Assembly (NCBI GenBank): GCA_009731375.1
Contig: BJOX01000309.1
Location: 56,804-81,966 of the forward strand
Length of the DNA: 25,163 nt
Reading direction: 5' to 3'
Source of the DNA: Paulinella micropora
Taxonomy: Eukaryota; Cercozoa; Imbricatea; Euglyphida
Of this stretch, positions 8,345 to 16,598 are shown one piece after another; within the stretch, counting starts at the first letter, position 1; every line of letters starts with the position of its first letter. The translations under genes and the position numbers were made by a program. The notes beneath the pieces are model-generated. The model had not been told where the DNA came from. It saw nothing but the letters and a program-made list of their open reading frames with translations, and did no database searches.

Positions 8345-9247
8345 ATGCCGAGGTCTATACGTAGAGGATTAATAGCAAACAAGTTGCCACGAAAAACACT
8401 TTTGAAGCAGAGTTTGGAGAAAACCAATATAGAAAAAGCACACGAGGAATTTACTATTGACAGGCCAGTAATAACAGAGTTAGATAGCAAAAAACCGCCC
8501 AAATTTCACAATGACTTAGAAATACAACCAATTAAAACACAAAGAGATAGTGTTGAATTGCTCCCTATCCAAAAAGAAGGAATATTGCCAGCCATGGGGA
8601 CTATGGTTATATGTGCCAGCACTGGCGGGGGTAAATCAGTTATGATTTGTAATCTACTCGCCAAAAAGAACATGTTGAAAGGATTTTATGATAGAATAGT
8701 AGTCTTTTGCTTAAGTCCATGCCCGATTTTGGAGGACACTCTCAAGTTAAAAAAAGAAGACATAATCAAAGAAGACCGCCCAGAACTAATGCGCGAAATA
8801 TTAACTAAACAAAAAGAACTGATTAAAACTAAAGGGTTTAAGAAGGCACCAAAGATATTATTGTTATTGGATGACATAGCACAGAGTAAAACCTTTCTCA
8901 AATCAGAAGTGCTTACCGAGTTGTTTTTCGCTTCAACACATGCTAAAGTGTCAGTCTGGGTAGCAACTCAGAGTTATACACAACTCCCGCGAAGAATAAG
9001 AATTAATTGCCATTGGATGATTATTTTTAATGGAGTAAGGCGGAGCGAACTTGACAGACTGGCAGATGAATATGAAAGTCCTTTTCTCATCAAAAAAGAA
9101 TTTTACAATATGGTTAAGTATGCTACGGCAGAACCTTATTCATTTCTAGCAATTAATAATACGGCTAGTGATAGAACAACCCAGTTTAGAAAGAATTTCT
9201 CTACTATATTACGATTAAATAAGGATAGAGATATGACAAACCTGTAA
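8345..9247 (+). CDS. Genome-packaging ATPase (FtsK/HerA superfamily, A32-like), 300 aa
   Basis: Walker A is STGGGKS at residues 92-98 and Walker B is ILLLLDD at about 171-177. These are followed by a sensor-like region with VWVATQSYTQLPRRIRINCHW and FNGVRR, typical of A32-type DNA-packaging ATPases of PLVs, virophages and giant viruses. The enzyme is expected to form a ring at the capsid portal vertex and pump viral DNA using ATP. The length of ~300 residues fits the family. It lies between the PLA2-like gene and the capsid genes, the usual neighbourhood. The ATG at 8345 follows the 17-nt palindromic promoter by 3 nt, so the transcript leader would be extremely short or the element may act as part of an initiator. 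All key residues are intact. Confidence 0.93.
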   Translation: MPRSIRRGLIANKLPRKTLLKQSLEKTNIEKAHEEFTIDRPVITELDSKKPPKFHNDLEIQPIKTQRDSVELLPIQKEGILPAMGTMVICASTGGGKSVMICNLLAKKNMLKGFYDRIVVFCLSPCPILEDTLKLKKEDIIKEDRPELMREILTKQKELIKTKGFKKAPKILLLLDDIAQSKTFLKSEVLTELFFASTHAKVSVWVATQSYTQLPRRIRINCHWMIIFNGVRRSELDRLADEYESPFLIKKEFYNMVKYATAEPYSFLAINNTASDRTTQFRKNFSTILRLNKDRDMTNL

Positions 9248-9290
9248 AAAAATTAAATTAAATGGTTTTTTTTTCTCCATAATATATGAC

Positions 9291-9869
9291 ATGACGGAAT
9301 CAACTAAATTATACAAGACTTGCTATCAACAAGCAATCGCTATTTGGTATAAACAAAATGCGCAAGGAAAATTCGTAATAATTCGTAAGGGATCGCCCGA
9401 ATACTTAGCAGTAAAGACGATAGAAGCGGATATTAAGAGTGGCAAGATTAAGTGTCAATTAAAACCAAAAGTAAGCAAGAGGAGTAAGACCAATGAACAG
9501 CAACTAGACCAAATGCCAGATGAAGCATTAAAAAGAAAAATACCAGACATAGAAACCGCAAAAACTTCATTGCCTAAACCAAATGCCAAACCTATTGAGA
9601 TGTCTCCAGCACTTAAGATTGAACAATCTTTACCCAAATCTGTCAATCCCACTCCTGTTGCTGTGCCGAAACAAACTACCACAACACCCGCAAGTAAGAT
9701 AGAAGCAATGGAGGATGCTTCTAAGGAAACTCCGCCACCACCTAAGGAGGTTACTGAAACTAATGACATTGATGTAAATCAAGCCATAGCGGATTTAAAG
9801 AAAATGAAAGAGGAAAGAATTACACACCAGAATTTACAGATTATGAAAAAAATAATTAATGGTAATTGA
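9291..9869 (+). CDS. Basic Pro/Lys-rich protein, probable virion/core protein, 192 aa
   Basis: The N-terminal ~55 residues (CYQQAIAIWYKQNAQGKFVIIRKGSPEYLAV) look like a compact folded domain. The remainder is a long low-complexity tail rich in Lys, Pro, Thr and Ala, with a short C-terminal helix. The ATG at 9291 follows a TATA-like AATATATG. It lies between the packaging ATPase and MCP, a location usually occupied by minor virion components in PLVs. I infer a core or cement protein. No named family is recognised with certainty. Confidence 0.75.
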   Translation: MTESTKLYKTCYQQAIAIWYKQNAQGKFVIIRKGSPEYLAVKTIEADIKSGKIKCQLKPKVSKRSKTNEQQLDQMPDEALKRKIPDIETAKTSLPKPNAKPIEMSPALKIEQSLPKSVNPTPVAVPKQTTTTPASKIEAMEDASKETPPPPKEVTETNDIDVNQAIADLKKMKEERITHQNLQIMKKIINGN

Positions 9870-9913
9870 TAAAATATATTTTATGTGGATATTTATATAT
9901 TCGCATTTTTATA

Positions 9914-10312
9914 ATGATTAAAAACTCAAGTGCTTCAAATCGTTTGCCAATTGACTTTATTAAAAAGATAAATGAAGCAAACCGACCAAAAAGTGATGGG
10001 TTTCAACTAAACCAGTTTGAATTGTGGAGTAGCAATGGTGCCCCGTTAGTTAATCAACCATTGACCGAGTTTGGCGACCTTGTCCCGTATGAGAAGAGCA
10101 CTCTTCAAAACACATTAACAGACATTTCTGATAAAAAAGAAAATGCGGATGTTGTTGATTTGGACACTGCTGTTAGCAGTTTGGCTTATTTAAAGAAAGC
10201 AGTTGAGAATGCTGAGGCAAGAGAGTTTCAATTGACTTCACCACAAGACACAAGACTTGACAACATACAAAAATCTGTTGATTTTATTAAACAATCCGTT
10301 TCAGGTGAATAA
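9914..10312 (+). CDS. Probable minor virion protein, 132 aa
   Basis: The likely start is ATG 9914 (MIKNSSASNRLP). The longer frame begins with TTG at 9866 and would overlap the previous gene. The protein is soluble and mixed, with a DKKENADVVDLDTAVSSLAYLKKAVENAEARE helix in the C-terminal half and a short second helix at the end. Its position immediately upstream of MCP and its own AT-rich promoter (TTTATATATTCGCATTTTTATA) suggest a late virion or assembly gene. The function is unknown. Confidence 0.7.
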   Translation: MIKNSSASNRLPIDFIKKINEANRPKSDGFQLNQFELWSSNGAPLVNQPLTEFGDLVPYEKSTLQNTLTDISDKKENADVVDLDTAVSSLAYLKKAVENAEAREFQLTSPQDTRLDNIQKSVDFIKQSVSGE

Positions 10313-10339
10313 ATAATTATTTTTAATTTCTATTATTAT

Positions 10340-10395
10340 TTTTTTAGTATAGTAGTATTGCGAATTTCACAATCCCACAACCACACAAAAAAAAA
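10340..10395 (+). promoter_or_regulatory. MCP upstream region with TAGTATAG box
   Basis: TAGTATAG (10345-10352) lies about 45 nt before the MCP ATG, which sits in a run of nine A. Similar TAGTATA boxes precede the ATPase (8314), polymerase (20617) and ExoX-C-like (24852) genes, suggesting a shared, possibly late, promoter motif. Confidence 0.45.
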
Positions 10396-11808
10396 ATGGA
10401 AAGAAAGGAGATTGAAGTCACTGAGGAGTTGATGACCCTCAACAACCTCAGATATGAGTTTCCAGCAAGTCTGGCGCTCTCTGAACAAGGAAGTATTTTT
10501 AAGAAGAACTTCGCTGACCAGCAGACTTACAGCAGTGCGTCGGGAACTGAAATGATTTTTACATTACAAGCAAGCACTGATTTTGTTTATGGAAAGAATT
10601 GCTATTTGTCGTTTGACATTAAAGCAGATGGTGCTGATACTAAAGCAAATAACGATTGCGCTATTGGTTTTCAAAACACACCAGCAACCGCTATTTTTGA
10701 AAGATTTTTGTTGGAAGGCAAGGATGGTAGCGAACTTGAACGAATTGAAGATTTGAATAAATTGGTGAGAAATATTCTCCCGTGGCATTATCCTTTTGAT
10801 TATCGCAGGCAGGCACAGATGGCGGGGCAGAGAGAAAATGTTGAAGTTAATGCTAATATTACCGACGCTTCAGTTACTAATTTTGCTGTTAATACTCCTA
10901 CGGCCGTTGGCACTGGCCAATATTTGAGAGTTTGTATTCCTCTCCATTACTTTTCGGGAGTGTTTAACGAAGAAACTCTCATTCCTCCCTCTCTAATTAG
11001 TGGTATGAGGCTTCGTTTGACATTTGCTCCACCTCAGGAAGCATTGACAATTATTGGATCTGCCACTGGTGGGGTTCCCGATGAGTTTGATGGTTCCGCT
11101 TTGACTTTCACCATATCAAATCCAGTTGTAATGTTGGAGACATTCTCTCTTGCTCCTAGTGTTCAGAGAAATGTTATGGAACAGATGGGAAGCAAAGATG
11201 GGCTCCCATACACTTATGAAACATATTACAACCAAAAGGCGAACCCGGGGACATCGGATGATTTTAATCTTCAAGTGAATAAGGCCGTTGCTCGTGCTCA
11301 GTGCTTGTATATCGTCACGCAAAACGTGCTCGCTGACCATGCTAGTATTGATAACCTTGGAACTGCTCAAATGCCTTATAAGCAGTATCAGTGCCGTATT
11401 GGTGATTGGTATGCTCCGCAACAAAAGATGGAAATCGGAGGAAGCACCGATACTCTGGCGGCAGTTCAACGAGGATGTGCCGAATTGTATATTAACAATC
11501 TTCAAGCGACTATGGGCATTCGTGATGCTTACATGTCGTCATCTGTTTCTCTTGAAAACTTTCGCAAATTTTATGCTCCCAGTGGTTCTACTTACGCAGA
11601 CAATAACGGAGGATTTGCTACCATTATTCAAACTCTTAATCAGTCGCCCCACATTGGAGCATCTGGGATTGCGGTTAATAACTCACGAACTGCGGAAGTC
11701 ACTCTTCGTTATGCGGCCGATTATAATGTTACTCGCGCCATCACTGCTTGGTTGAAATATGTTAAAGTCGCGGCTATCTATCCATCTCGTGCCGTGGTTA
11801 AACAATAA
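10396..11808 (+). CDS. MCP: Major capsid protein, double jelly-roll, 470 aa
   Basis: The protein forms the icosahedral shell as pseudo-hexameric capsomers. Recognition rests on its size, beta-rich composition, position downstream of the ATPase, and family-like segments: an N-terminal polar arm (residues 1-60), ILPWHYPFDYRRQAQ, and RVCIPLHYFSGVFNEETLIPPSLISGMRLRLTFA (~180-210). This last resembles the inter-jelly-roll region of Polinton-like virus MCPs. The second jelly roll spans roughly 240-465 and ends in YVKVAAIYPSRAVVKQ. The frame is open throughout, with no lesion. Codon use is more GC-rich than in neighbours, as expected for a highly expressed gene. The penton gene follows after 42 nt. 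It is the best marker for phylogeny in the window. Confidence 0.93.
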   Translation: MERKEIEVTEELMTLNNLRYEFPASLALSEQGSIFKKNFADQQTYSSASGTEMIFTLQASTDFVYGKNCYLSFDIKADGADTKANNDCAIGFQNTPATAIFERFLLEGKDGSELERIEDLNKLVRNILPWHYPFDYRRQAQMAGQRENVEVNANITDASVTNFAVNTPTAVGTGQYLRVCIPLHYFSGVFNEETLIPPSLISGMRLRLTFAPPQEALTIIGSATGGVPDEFDGSALTFTISNPVVMLETFSLAPSVQRNVMEQMGSKDGLPYTYETYYNQKANPGTSDDFNLQVNKAVARAQCLYIVTQNVLADHASIDNLGTAQMPYKQYQCRIGDWYAPQQKMEIGGSTDTLAAVQRGCAELYINNLQATMGIRDAYMSSSVSLENFRKFYAPSGSTYADNNGGFATIIQTLNQSPHIGASGIAVNNSRTAEVTLRYAADYNVTRAITAWLKYVKVAAIYPSRAVVKQ

Positions 11809-11850
11809 AAAAATTAAAAATTAGAATATAATATTTTGTAATATATAGCA

Positions 11851-12649
11851 ATGTCATTTACAATAAGCAATCTTGAAGACGAAAAGCGAACCCGCAAAAA
11901 TTTCCTCCTTCGTGTCTCCTCAAGCGATAAAACAGAATCAAAATCCGCTTCTACTCACAATGGCCGTTTCGTCGTTGATTTACCAGCAACTGGCCGTAAT
12001 ATTGATATAATCAGTGCTTATGTCGTTAAGAGTATCTCTATTCCAAATGTTTTCCCAAACATACCGAGTTATGCCAACACTCTCACATTGATTAAAACAA
12101 CTGGATCGGCTACAAAAACGGCAATCGTAACAGCAAATCAATACACCATTGATACATTTATTACCGCTCTTCAAACTGCGATTAATTCAGCAATTACCCC
12201 TAACTCCGTAGTTATAACTTTGAACTCCGTTAATAAATTGAATTTCGCATTCACTGGTGATACGTATGCTTTTGATTACGATAATAACACGATTAGCGAT
12301 AAGATAGGCCTGACTGCTGATATCTCGGCGGCGGCGAGTAGCACCATGCAATCCATAGTCAATCTAATCGGTGAAACGGCCGTTTATGTCCATAGCCGTG
12401 CTTTAAATCAGTCTGGTTTAGTTGAAGCAAATGGTAATTTCTCCGTGGTCGGTAAATGTAATCTAGATAAACCCTATGGAGTCCAGTGCTATTTTGAGAG
12501 TTCTAATGATGTTGCCGATTATGTGCCATTTAATACGACGAAAAGTTTAAAGTCTATTGATATTTGTAATTAGAAATGCGGGCGGTGAAGTGCTTGAATG
12601 TCCTGTCAATTTTGAAGTTTCAATTCTTCTCAAGGTGTATCATGCTTAA
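11851..12649 (+). pseudogene. Minor capsid (penton) protein, single jelly-roll; frameshifted near the 3' end
   Basis: The 240-codon frame (11851-12573) shows penton-type features: an N-terminal RVSSSDKT region, beta strands, and a VYVHSRAL...GKCNLDKPYG segment near the C-terminus. It stops at a TAG shortly after a TTT tract (12563-12565). In the next frame the coding continues without interruption through RNAGGEVLECPVNFEVSILL to a TAA at 12647-12649. That C-terminal strand is what I expect for this family. One extra T in the TTT tract explains the break. Full length would be about 265 residues. It is the usual partner of the MCP, filling the twelve vertices. It is either a sequencing error or a genuine disabling mutation. 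Confidence 0.85.
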
Positions 12650-12875
12650 GCAAAAAAAAGAATACATAAATATAATGACCTACATACAAAATTTAGATAT
12701 ACTATTTACTCTAATCAAAAACATCAATTCATGCCGACGACAACAACATAAAGAGCAAATCCCCTGCGGTGCCAATATTGACCAGTTTTACATATATTTG
12801 AAGAGAAATCACGCACGTATAACAGAAAAGTTAATCAAAAACAAAGATTTTGAATACATAAAAAAATGTCAATAG
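12642..12875 (+). CDS. Small basic hypothetical protein, up to 77 aa
   Basis: The ATG at 12642 overlaps the end of the full-length penton reading frame (ATGCTTAA). A second ATG at 12675 would give 66 residues. The protein is basic and predicted helical (YIQNLDILFTLIKNINSC; IYLKRNHARITEKLIKN) and lacks membrane segments. Paired palindromes follow it (12907-12962), consistent with a transcript end. I do not recognise it. It could be a minor virion or regulatory protein. Confidence 0.5.
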   Translation: MLKQKKEYINIMTYIQNLDILFTLIKNINSCRRQQHKEQIPCGANIDQFYIYLKRNHARITEKLIKNKDFEYIKKCQ

Positions 12876-12906
12876 AGATAGAAAAGAAAGTTGATGAGCA
12901 AATACA

Positions 12907-12962
12907 ATCTATACATTATGTATAGATAACGTATCCAAAGTTGATTTAATTTAAATCAACTT
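12907..12962. terminator. Two adjacent perfect palindromes between convergent genes
   Basis: The first (12907-12927) has 10-bp arms ATCTATACAT/ATGTATAGAT around one base. The second (12938-12962) has 12-bp arms AAGTTGATTTAA/TTAAATCAACTT around one base. They lie between a plus gene ending at 12875 and a minus gene ending at 12987, where transcripts from both strands must stop. A bidirectional 3'-end signal is likely. Confidence 0.65.
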
Positions 12963-12986
12963 AAACAATATCCTTCTTTTTTTTGT

Positions 12987-14201
12987 TTAAATTTGGTCTT
13001 CCACCCGGTTCAATGAAGCGTAAATGCTCGCCGTTCCACCGCTCGTTAATTGTGCGGATATGGTAAATGTTTTGCTTGTTCCTATCTTGATATTATATTG
13101 AGACAAATCAATGTATATGGACAAACCAGCAGACAGCACATATGTAAATATCACACTTCCACCCGTTCTTGTTGTCCCCGCCGTATCTACTTCGGCGAAT
13201 GATGTGTTTGTATCGTAATTGCTGTATGCTGGTGTGCCTCCTAATGTGGTATTAAGAATAATTCTCACAATACATGTTTTGGTATCTGTATTGCTAACGC
13301 ATAAATTCTCAAAGTAGATTATGTTATAGTTTGTTTTGCTGTTGAAGGTGGCGCGGTTTCTGATGGTAAATATGGCATTTTCAGTGGCTCCTATAGTTTT
13401 GACAGCATCATACGAGTTAGTTATAGCAATAGTCCGATTAATATTCCCCTCAACCGCCAAAAACATGCTCGCCGTTTTCATTACAACGGATTGAAGGCTT
13501 GACGAATATGCCTTCGCATAAACAGCAAACGCCGCCTGATCCAATGATGGAGTAGTAGCAGTGCTCGCGTATTTAATCGCATGAATTACTTCCATTCGGC
13601 CAGTTCGCGGGTTTTCAATTTTAAATGTAATCTGACCGCCACCCAGATATTGGACGACGATTTCAAACACATTCAATTTGGTGAAATCAATCGCGGGGAA
13701 GTTTCCCGTATTATCACATTTATCAACATTCCACGCATATTGACTAACCACATTTTCTACACCCCCCGCCGTTCTGACAACAGACATTCCCAAACTTGAT
13801 TGTCTAAAACATAAATTGTCTGCTGGTGTGCCTATGCCAATATCGCAATTGAAAGTAGTTGCGGTGGTAGATGACGGAAACAATGCGGAGAATCTAGCAA
13901 CCAAGCCCATACCACTTCTATATTTGGCTCGTTCAATAGTCGTGATCTGTGCGGTTGAATTACCCGAGGCAGATGTCGTTAAAACCGCTATTGAATTANN
14001 NNNNNNNNATGATACCACACCGCCATTAGTTTCTGTTTTGTCAAAGAAACGAGTATTAATGCCATATGTAAATACATTTTGTAATACTGGCGATAAAGTG
14101 GCCGTTCGCAATTCTCCGAAGGCCGTTGTTGGTAATGCATCTTTAATATTATCTGTGTTTGATGACGATGGTGTGTTCGTGCCTTCATCAAAAAGGTTCA
14201 T
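12987..14201 (-). CDS. Tail-fibre/receptor-binding-like protein, 404 codons across a 10-N gap
   Basis: After a short polar N-terminus (MNLFDEGTNTPSSSN) comes FGELRTATLSPVLQNVFTYGIN, a hallmark start of a fibre domain found in large DNA viruses, phages and PLVs. It continues with NSIAVLTTSASGNS, YRSGMG, and ARFSALFP. The remaining ~250 residues are beta-rich, Thr/Ser/Asn-rich and mostly lack Cys. Ten N bases (13999-14008) interrupt it near residue 65, and the frame on both sides agrees only if the gap is a multiple-of-three-compatible placeholder. Its N-terminus resembles the 209-aa protein at 307-936, suggesting both dock to the same virion site. A role in host attachment is inferred. The start is ATG 14201, beside a perfect palindromic promoter. 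Confidence 0.8.
   Translation of the reverse strand: MNLFDEGTNTPSSSNTDNIKDALPTTAFGELRTATLSPVLQNVFTYGINTRFFDKTETNGGVVSXXXXNSIAVLTTSASGNSTAQITTIERAKYRSGMGLVARFSALFPSSTTATTFNCDIGIGTPADNLCFRQSSLGMSVVRTAGGVENVVSQYAWNVDKCDNTGNFPAIDFTKLNVFEIVVQYLGGGQITFKIENPRTGRMEVIHAIKYASTATTPSLDQAAFAVYAKAYSSSLQSVVMKTASMFLAVEGNINRTIAITNSYDAVKTIGATENAIFTIRNRATFNSKTNYNIIYFENLCVSNTDTKTCIVRIILNTTLGGTPAYSNYDTNTSFAEVDTAGTTRTGGSVIFTYVLSAGLSIYIDLSQYNIKIGTSKTFTISAQLTSGGTASIYASLNRVEDQI
13999..14008. other. Assembly gap (10 N)
   Basis: This is a short placeholder gap within the minus-strand fibre gene. The real number of missing bases is unknown. Confidence 0.98.
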
Positions 14202-14242
14202 TTTTATTATATATGTAAGTATTTTTTTTCAAAAATAGACTA

Positions 14243-14259
14243 ATCTTATATTATAAGAT
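14243..14259. promoter_or_regulatory. Perfect 17-nt palindromic divergent promoter ATCTTATATTATAAGAT
   Basis: It is centred in the 70-nt gap between divergent ATGs at 14201 (-) and 14272 (+). It is the reverse complement of the element at 8325-8341. Its symmetry suits a bidirectional promoter or a dimeric regulator site. Confidence 0.75.
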
Positions 14260-14271
14260 ATTTTATAAAAC

Positions 14272-14544
14272 ATGTCAGTTATTATTAAAGAATTGCCCGC
14301 GGATATCGTTGGCCACATTAAAACCTTTGTCTATTTGGAAAACATAAAAAATATCAACAAAGGGACTTGTGATATATGCGGACTGGCACCCACATTTCAA
14401 TCACATCCGCCTATAATCGCCGTAAATGTTGATAGTGTGGATTACATAGAATGGTTCACCATATGCTCCGTTGCATGTTTCAGGTGGGAGAGTAAATACA
14501 GGAAGCAATACAGAGTGCCCCCATTGATTGTGGTTAAGTATTAG
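14272..14544 (+). CDS. Small F-box-like/zinc-binding protein, 90 aa
   Basis: The N-terminus VIIKELPADIVGHIKTFV resembles the first helices of an F-box (LP.DIV..I..F). It is followed by CDICG (~33-37) and a second Cys pair CSVAC (~64-68) that together could bind zinc. If the F-box reading is right, it could recruit a host SCF ubiquitin ligase. The motif is short and the rest of the F-box is not convincing, so a plain zinc-binding protein is the alternative. The ATG follows the palindromic promoter by 12 nt. The 3' end overlaps the recombinase gene by 11 nt. Confidence 0.6.
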   Translation: MSVIIKELPADIVGHIKTFVYLENIKNINKGTCDICGLAPTFQSHPPIIAVNVDSVDYIEWFTICSVACFRWESKYRKQYRVPPLIVVKY

Positions 14545-15859
14545 CCTTCTTTTTAATTCTAGCACTTCTTCTTAATGGTGGCTTCACTTCTTCTGGTTGT
14601 TTCTCTTCTTCTGGTTGTTTCTCTTCTTCTGGCTTTTCCTTCTTCTGCTTTACAAACTCATTGACAAGCACTGCTCCTATCCCACTTAATTGTCGTAGTT
14701 TAGTATTTGTTATTTGCCCTTCGTAATCGTTCCATATTTTTTCCAACAATTCAAGTTTATCTGCACGGCTCGCTCTCTTTCCTAATGGTTCATATTTGCT
14801 TTCTTCTTCTCCGTTTTCGCTAACATTAGTTAAATTCAGATATAAATCTATCTTTCTTCTTAACTCTTCAAGTTCTGTTTTAATCCCTTCTGCTTTAATC
14901 TCCTCAGGATCGGCCACATTTACCCATGAATACGAAAAACTTGTCATCATATCGCCGTGTCCCAGCACATTGCTTACCCATGTGTTATAGTTCTCCAACT
15001 TTGGATTGGCAAAATTGGAATAAGATAAACTTGCATACAACTTTCTCAGCATACTGCTCTTCTGTTTATAGTTCTCCAGCCACGGAAAGATTTTAATTAT
15101 TCGTTTGTTTAACTCATTGTTTTTTTGTTTGTCTAATTGCCCGTCATCGTTGATAATAACCGCTTTCTTTTTCTTGAAATGATTTCTAATTGAATTTACT
15201 TTATCAATTACAAATTCGGGAGTAAAAAGAATAACTGGCCTTTCTGTCCAATTCTTCTTTTGCCCCTCCCGTTTCTTCGCTAGATTATTCACTCTTAACC
15301 AACTCGGCTTATCAGGGATTAATTCATATGTATTCTTATCAAATATCTCTACGGGGCGGGCACCAGTTGCTATCATTAATGATAGCAGTTTCATATAGAC
15401 ATCATCGCTCATGATCATTTCATTCATTTTCGCCATCACATCCCGCACATCTATTTGTATTTTTTCTTCATTTTTCTGCTTCACATCTTTCTTGTATCCT
15501 TCTACGATTTCAATTCTTTCATCTTCGTTCAAATTGAAGTATTTATCTAGTTTGGACATTTCATAAACTTTTTCACTTTGATTTGGTTTAATTGCCTTCA
15601 TTCTAACTTCAGATATTCGTTGTCGTCTTGATTGTAAATTTGGATAAATTATGACATATTTAGGGTAAATAACTTTTAATGTTTCCAGTGCTTCTTCGTC
15701 AGTAGTTTTATTAGAAAATAATAACATTATAGAATTATGGAAGGCGATTGACGGCTTATGGTCACTATCAAAATGATTAGACACTACATTATAAATTTTT
15801 TGTTCGGTGTCTGCTACTTTTAGTTGCCTCACAAACTTTCTATCACTCTCACTCCACAT
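14534..15859 (-). CDS. Tyrosine recombinase (integrase; possibly protelomerase-like), 441 aa
   Basis: Catalytic residues visible in order are R168 in MIATGARPVEIF, R272 in SMLRKLYAS, H301 in VLGHGD, and the nucleophile Y310 in TSFSYSW. The His of the usual HxxR is replaced by Ser269. R272-H301 spacing is 29 residues, longer than the ~22-24 typical of Xer-type integrases and nearer to Cre/telomere-resolvase arrangements. Residues 1-150 form a helical DNA-binding region. After the catalytic domain, residues ~350-410 form a small helical domain, then repeated PEEEKQ units and a basic tail (PPLRRSARIKKK). It would cut and rejoin DNA for integration or excision, or resolve palindromic ends. It is transcribed from a start at 15859, upstream of which lies an AT-rich 72-nt spacer. 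Confidence 0.85.
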   Translation of the reverse strand: MWSESDRKFVRQLKVADTEQKIYNVVSNHFDSDHKPSIAFHNSIMLLFSNKTTDEEALETLKVIYPKYVIIYPNLQSRRQRISEVRMKAIKPNQSEKVYEMSKLDKYFNLNEDERIEIVEGYKKDVKQKNEEKIQIDVRDVMAKMNEMIMSDDVYMKLLSLMIATGARPVEIFDKNTYELIPDKPSWLRVNNLAKKREGQKKNWTERPVILFTPEFVIDKVNSIRNHFKKKKAVIINDDGQLDKQKNNELNKRIIKIFPWLENYKQKSSMLRKLYASLSYSNFANPKLENYNTWVSNVLGHGDMMTSFSYSWVNVADPEEIKAEGIKTELEELRRKIDLYLNLTNVSENGEEESKYEPLGKRASRADKLELLEKIWNDYEGQITNTKLRQLSGIGAVLVNEFVKQKKEKPEEEKQPEEEKQPEEVKPPLRRSARIKKKANT

Positions 15860-15931
15860 TGACTGACCTGTGTATATTAAACAAGTTTATATTTTTTCTA
15901 AGTCATAAATAATATCAAAAGAAAGATTTAA

Positions 15932-16393
15932 TTAACGGATTTTGACGATCCAATTCACTTGGCCTGCCTCGTGGTTCAGTTTTGCCAAGGCAGTGAGGCT
16001 GTTGAAAATAATCAACTCCTCCCGCTCACCACTCCCTTTGGACACGAGAAAATGATATGCGTATTTTGGATTTTTTGATGCTGTTATCATACTTCGCTTT
16101 TGCATAGAAACAATCGCGATGTTCGCGGTGGGCTGATCTGCTGGAGAATAGTTTGATGTTTTGGTGGCTTCTACGAAAGCCTTTGACATTTCTACAAATT
16201 TTCCTGTAGTTGTAAGAGTTAATCTTGCTGGAAGGTCGCTGAAGTTCCCCCACGGACGAGGAATGACTTCCTTGCCCTCTGCAGGCGAAGGCGAAGGCGC
16301 CACGGCTTTTGCTTCCACTCCCTCCTCCTCTTCTTCCTCCTCCTCGCGATGAAACCTTATAGCATCCATCTCATCGACGAGTTCCTCCGACAT
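15932..16393 (-). CDS. Hypothetical protein with acidic N-terminus, 153 aa
   Basis: The ATG at 16393 is chosen over the GTG one codon upstream. Residues ~14-25 are a near-continuous Glu run, followed by Pro/Ser/Ala-rich linker sequence. From ~45 onward it is mixed alpha/beta, with KYAYHFLVSKGSGEREELIIFNS and a final NWIVKIR strand. The C-terminal half could be an OB-fold-like single-stranded DNA-binding domain, a guess from strand pattern only. Acidic tails are common in such proteins, though normally C-terminal. The gene has a higher GC content and different codon use from most neighbours, hinting at a different history. It is 72 nt upstream of the recombinase on the same strand. Confidence 0.65.
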   Translation of the reverse strand: MSEELVDEMDAIRFHREEEEEEEEGVEAKAVAPSPSPAEGKEVIPRPWGNFSDLPARLTLTTTGKFVEMSKAFVEATKTSNYSPADQPTANIAIVSMQKRSMITASKNPKYAYHFLVSKGSGEREELIIFNSLTALAKLNHEAGQVNWIVKIR

Positions 16394-16598
16394 CACCTAC
16401 CCGCACATCAAAAAGCACAAAAACACATATGTGGGTAGTGCCTTGAAGCCGTTCTAATCAATAACACTAATCAATAAACTAATATGTGCTTTTTATAAAT
16501 AAACTAATAATGAGAAGGGTTGTAGCCTTATTTGTTGTCTATCGTTGCTTAAGGAGAAGTGAGCAGGTAGGCAGATGCACAACATAAACAAGGCTACT
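16394..16598. other. Intergenic region with inverted repeats and direct repeats
   Basis: It contains CTACCC...GGGTAG and AAAAAGCAC...GTGCTTTTT inverted repeats, and short direct repeats ACTAATCAATAA and AATAAACTAATA (16458-16510). The TTTTTATAAATAAA stretch could be a TATA-like promoter for the minus-strand gene starting at 16393. No gene is seen. Confidence 0.5.
16522..16597. terminator. Imperfect long hairpin downstream of the coiled-coil gene
   Basis: GTAGCCTTATTTGTTGT (16522-16538) pairs with ACAACATAAACAAGGCTAC (16579-16597), with a two-base bulge. It begins 2 nt after the stop of the minus-strand gene ending at 16599, so it may form the transcript's 3' end. Confidence 0.5.
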
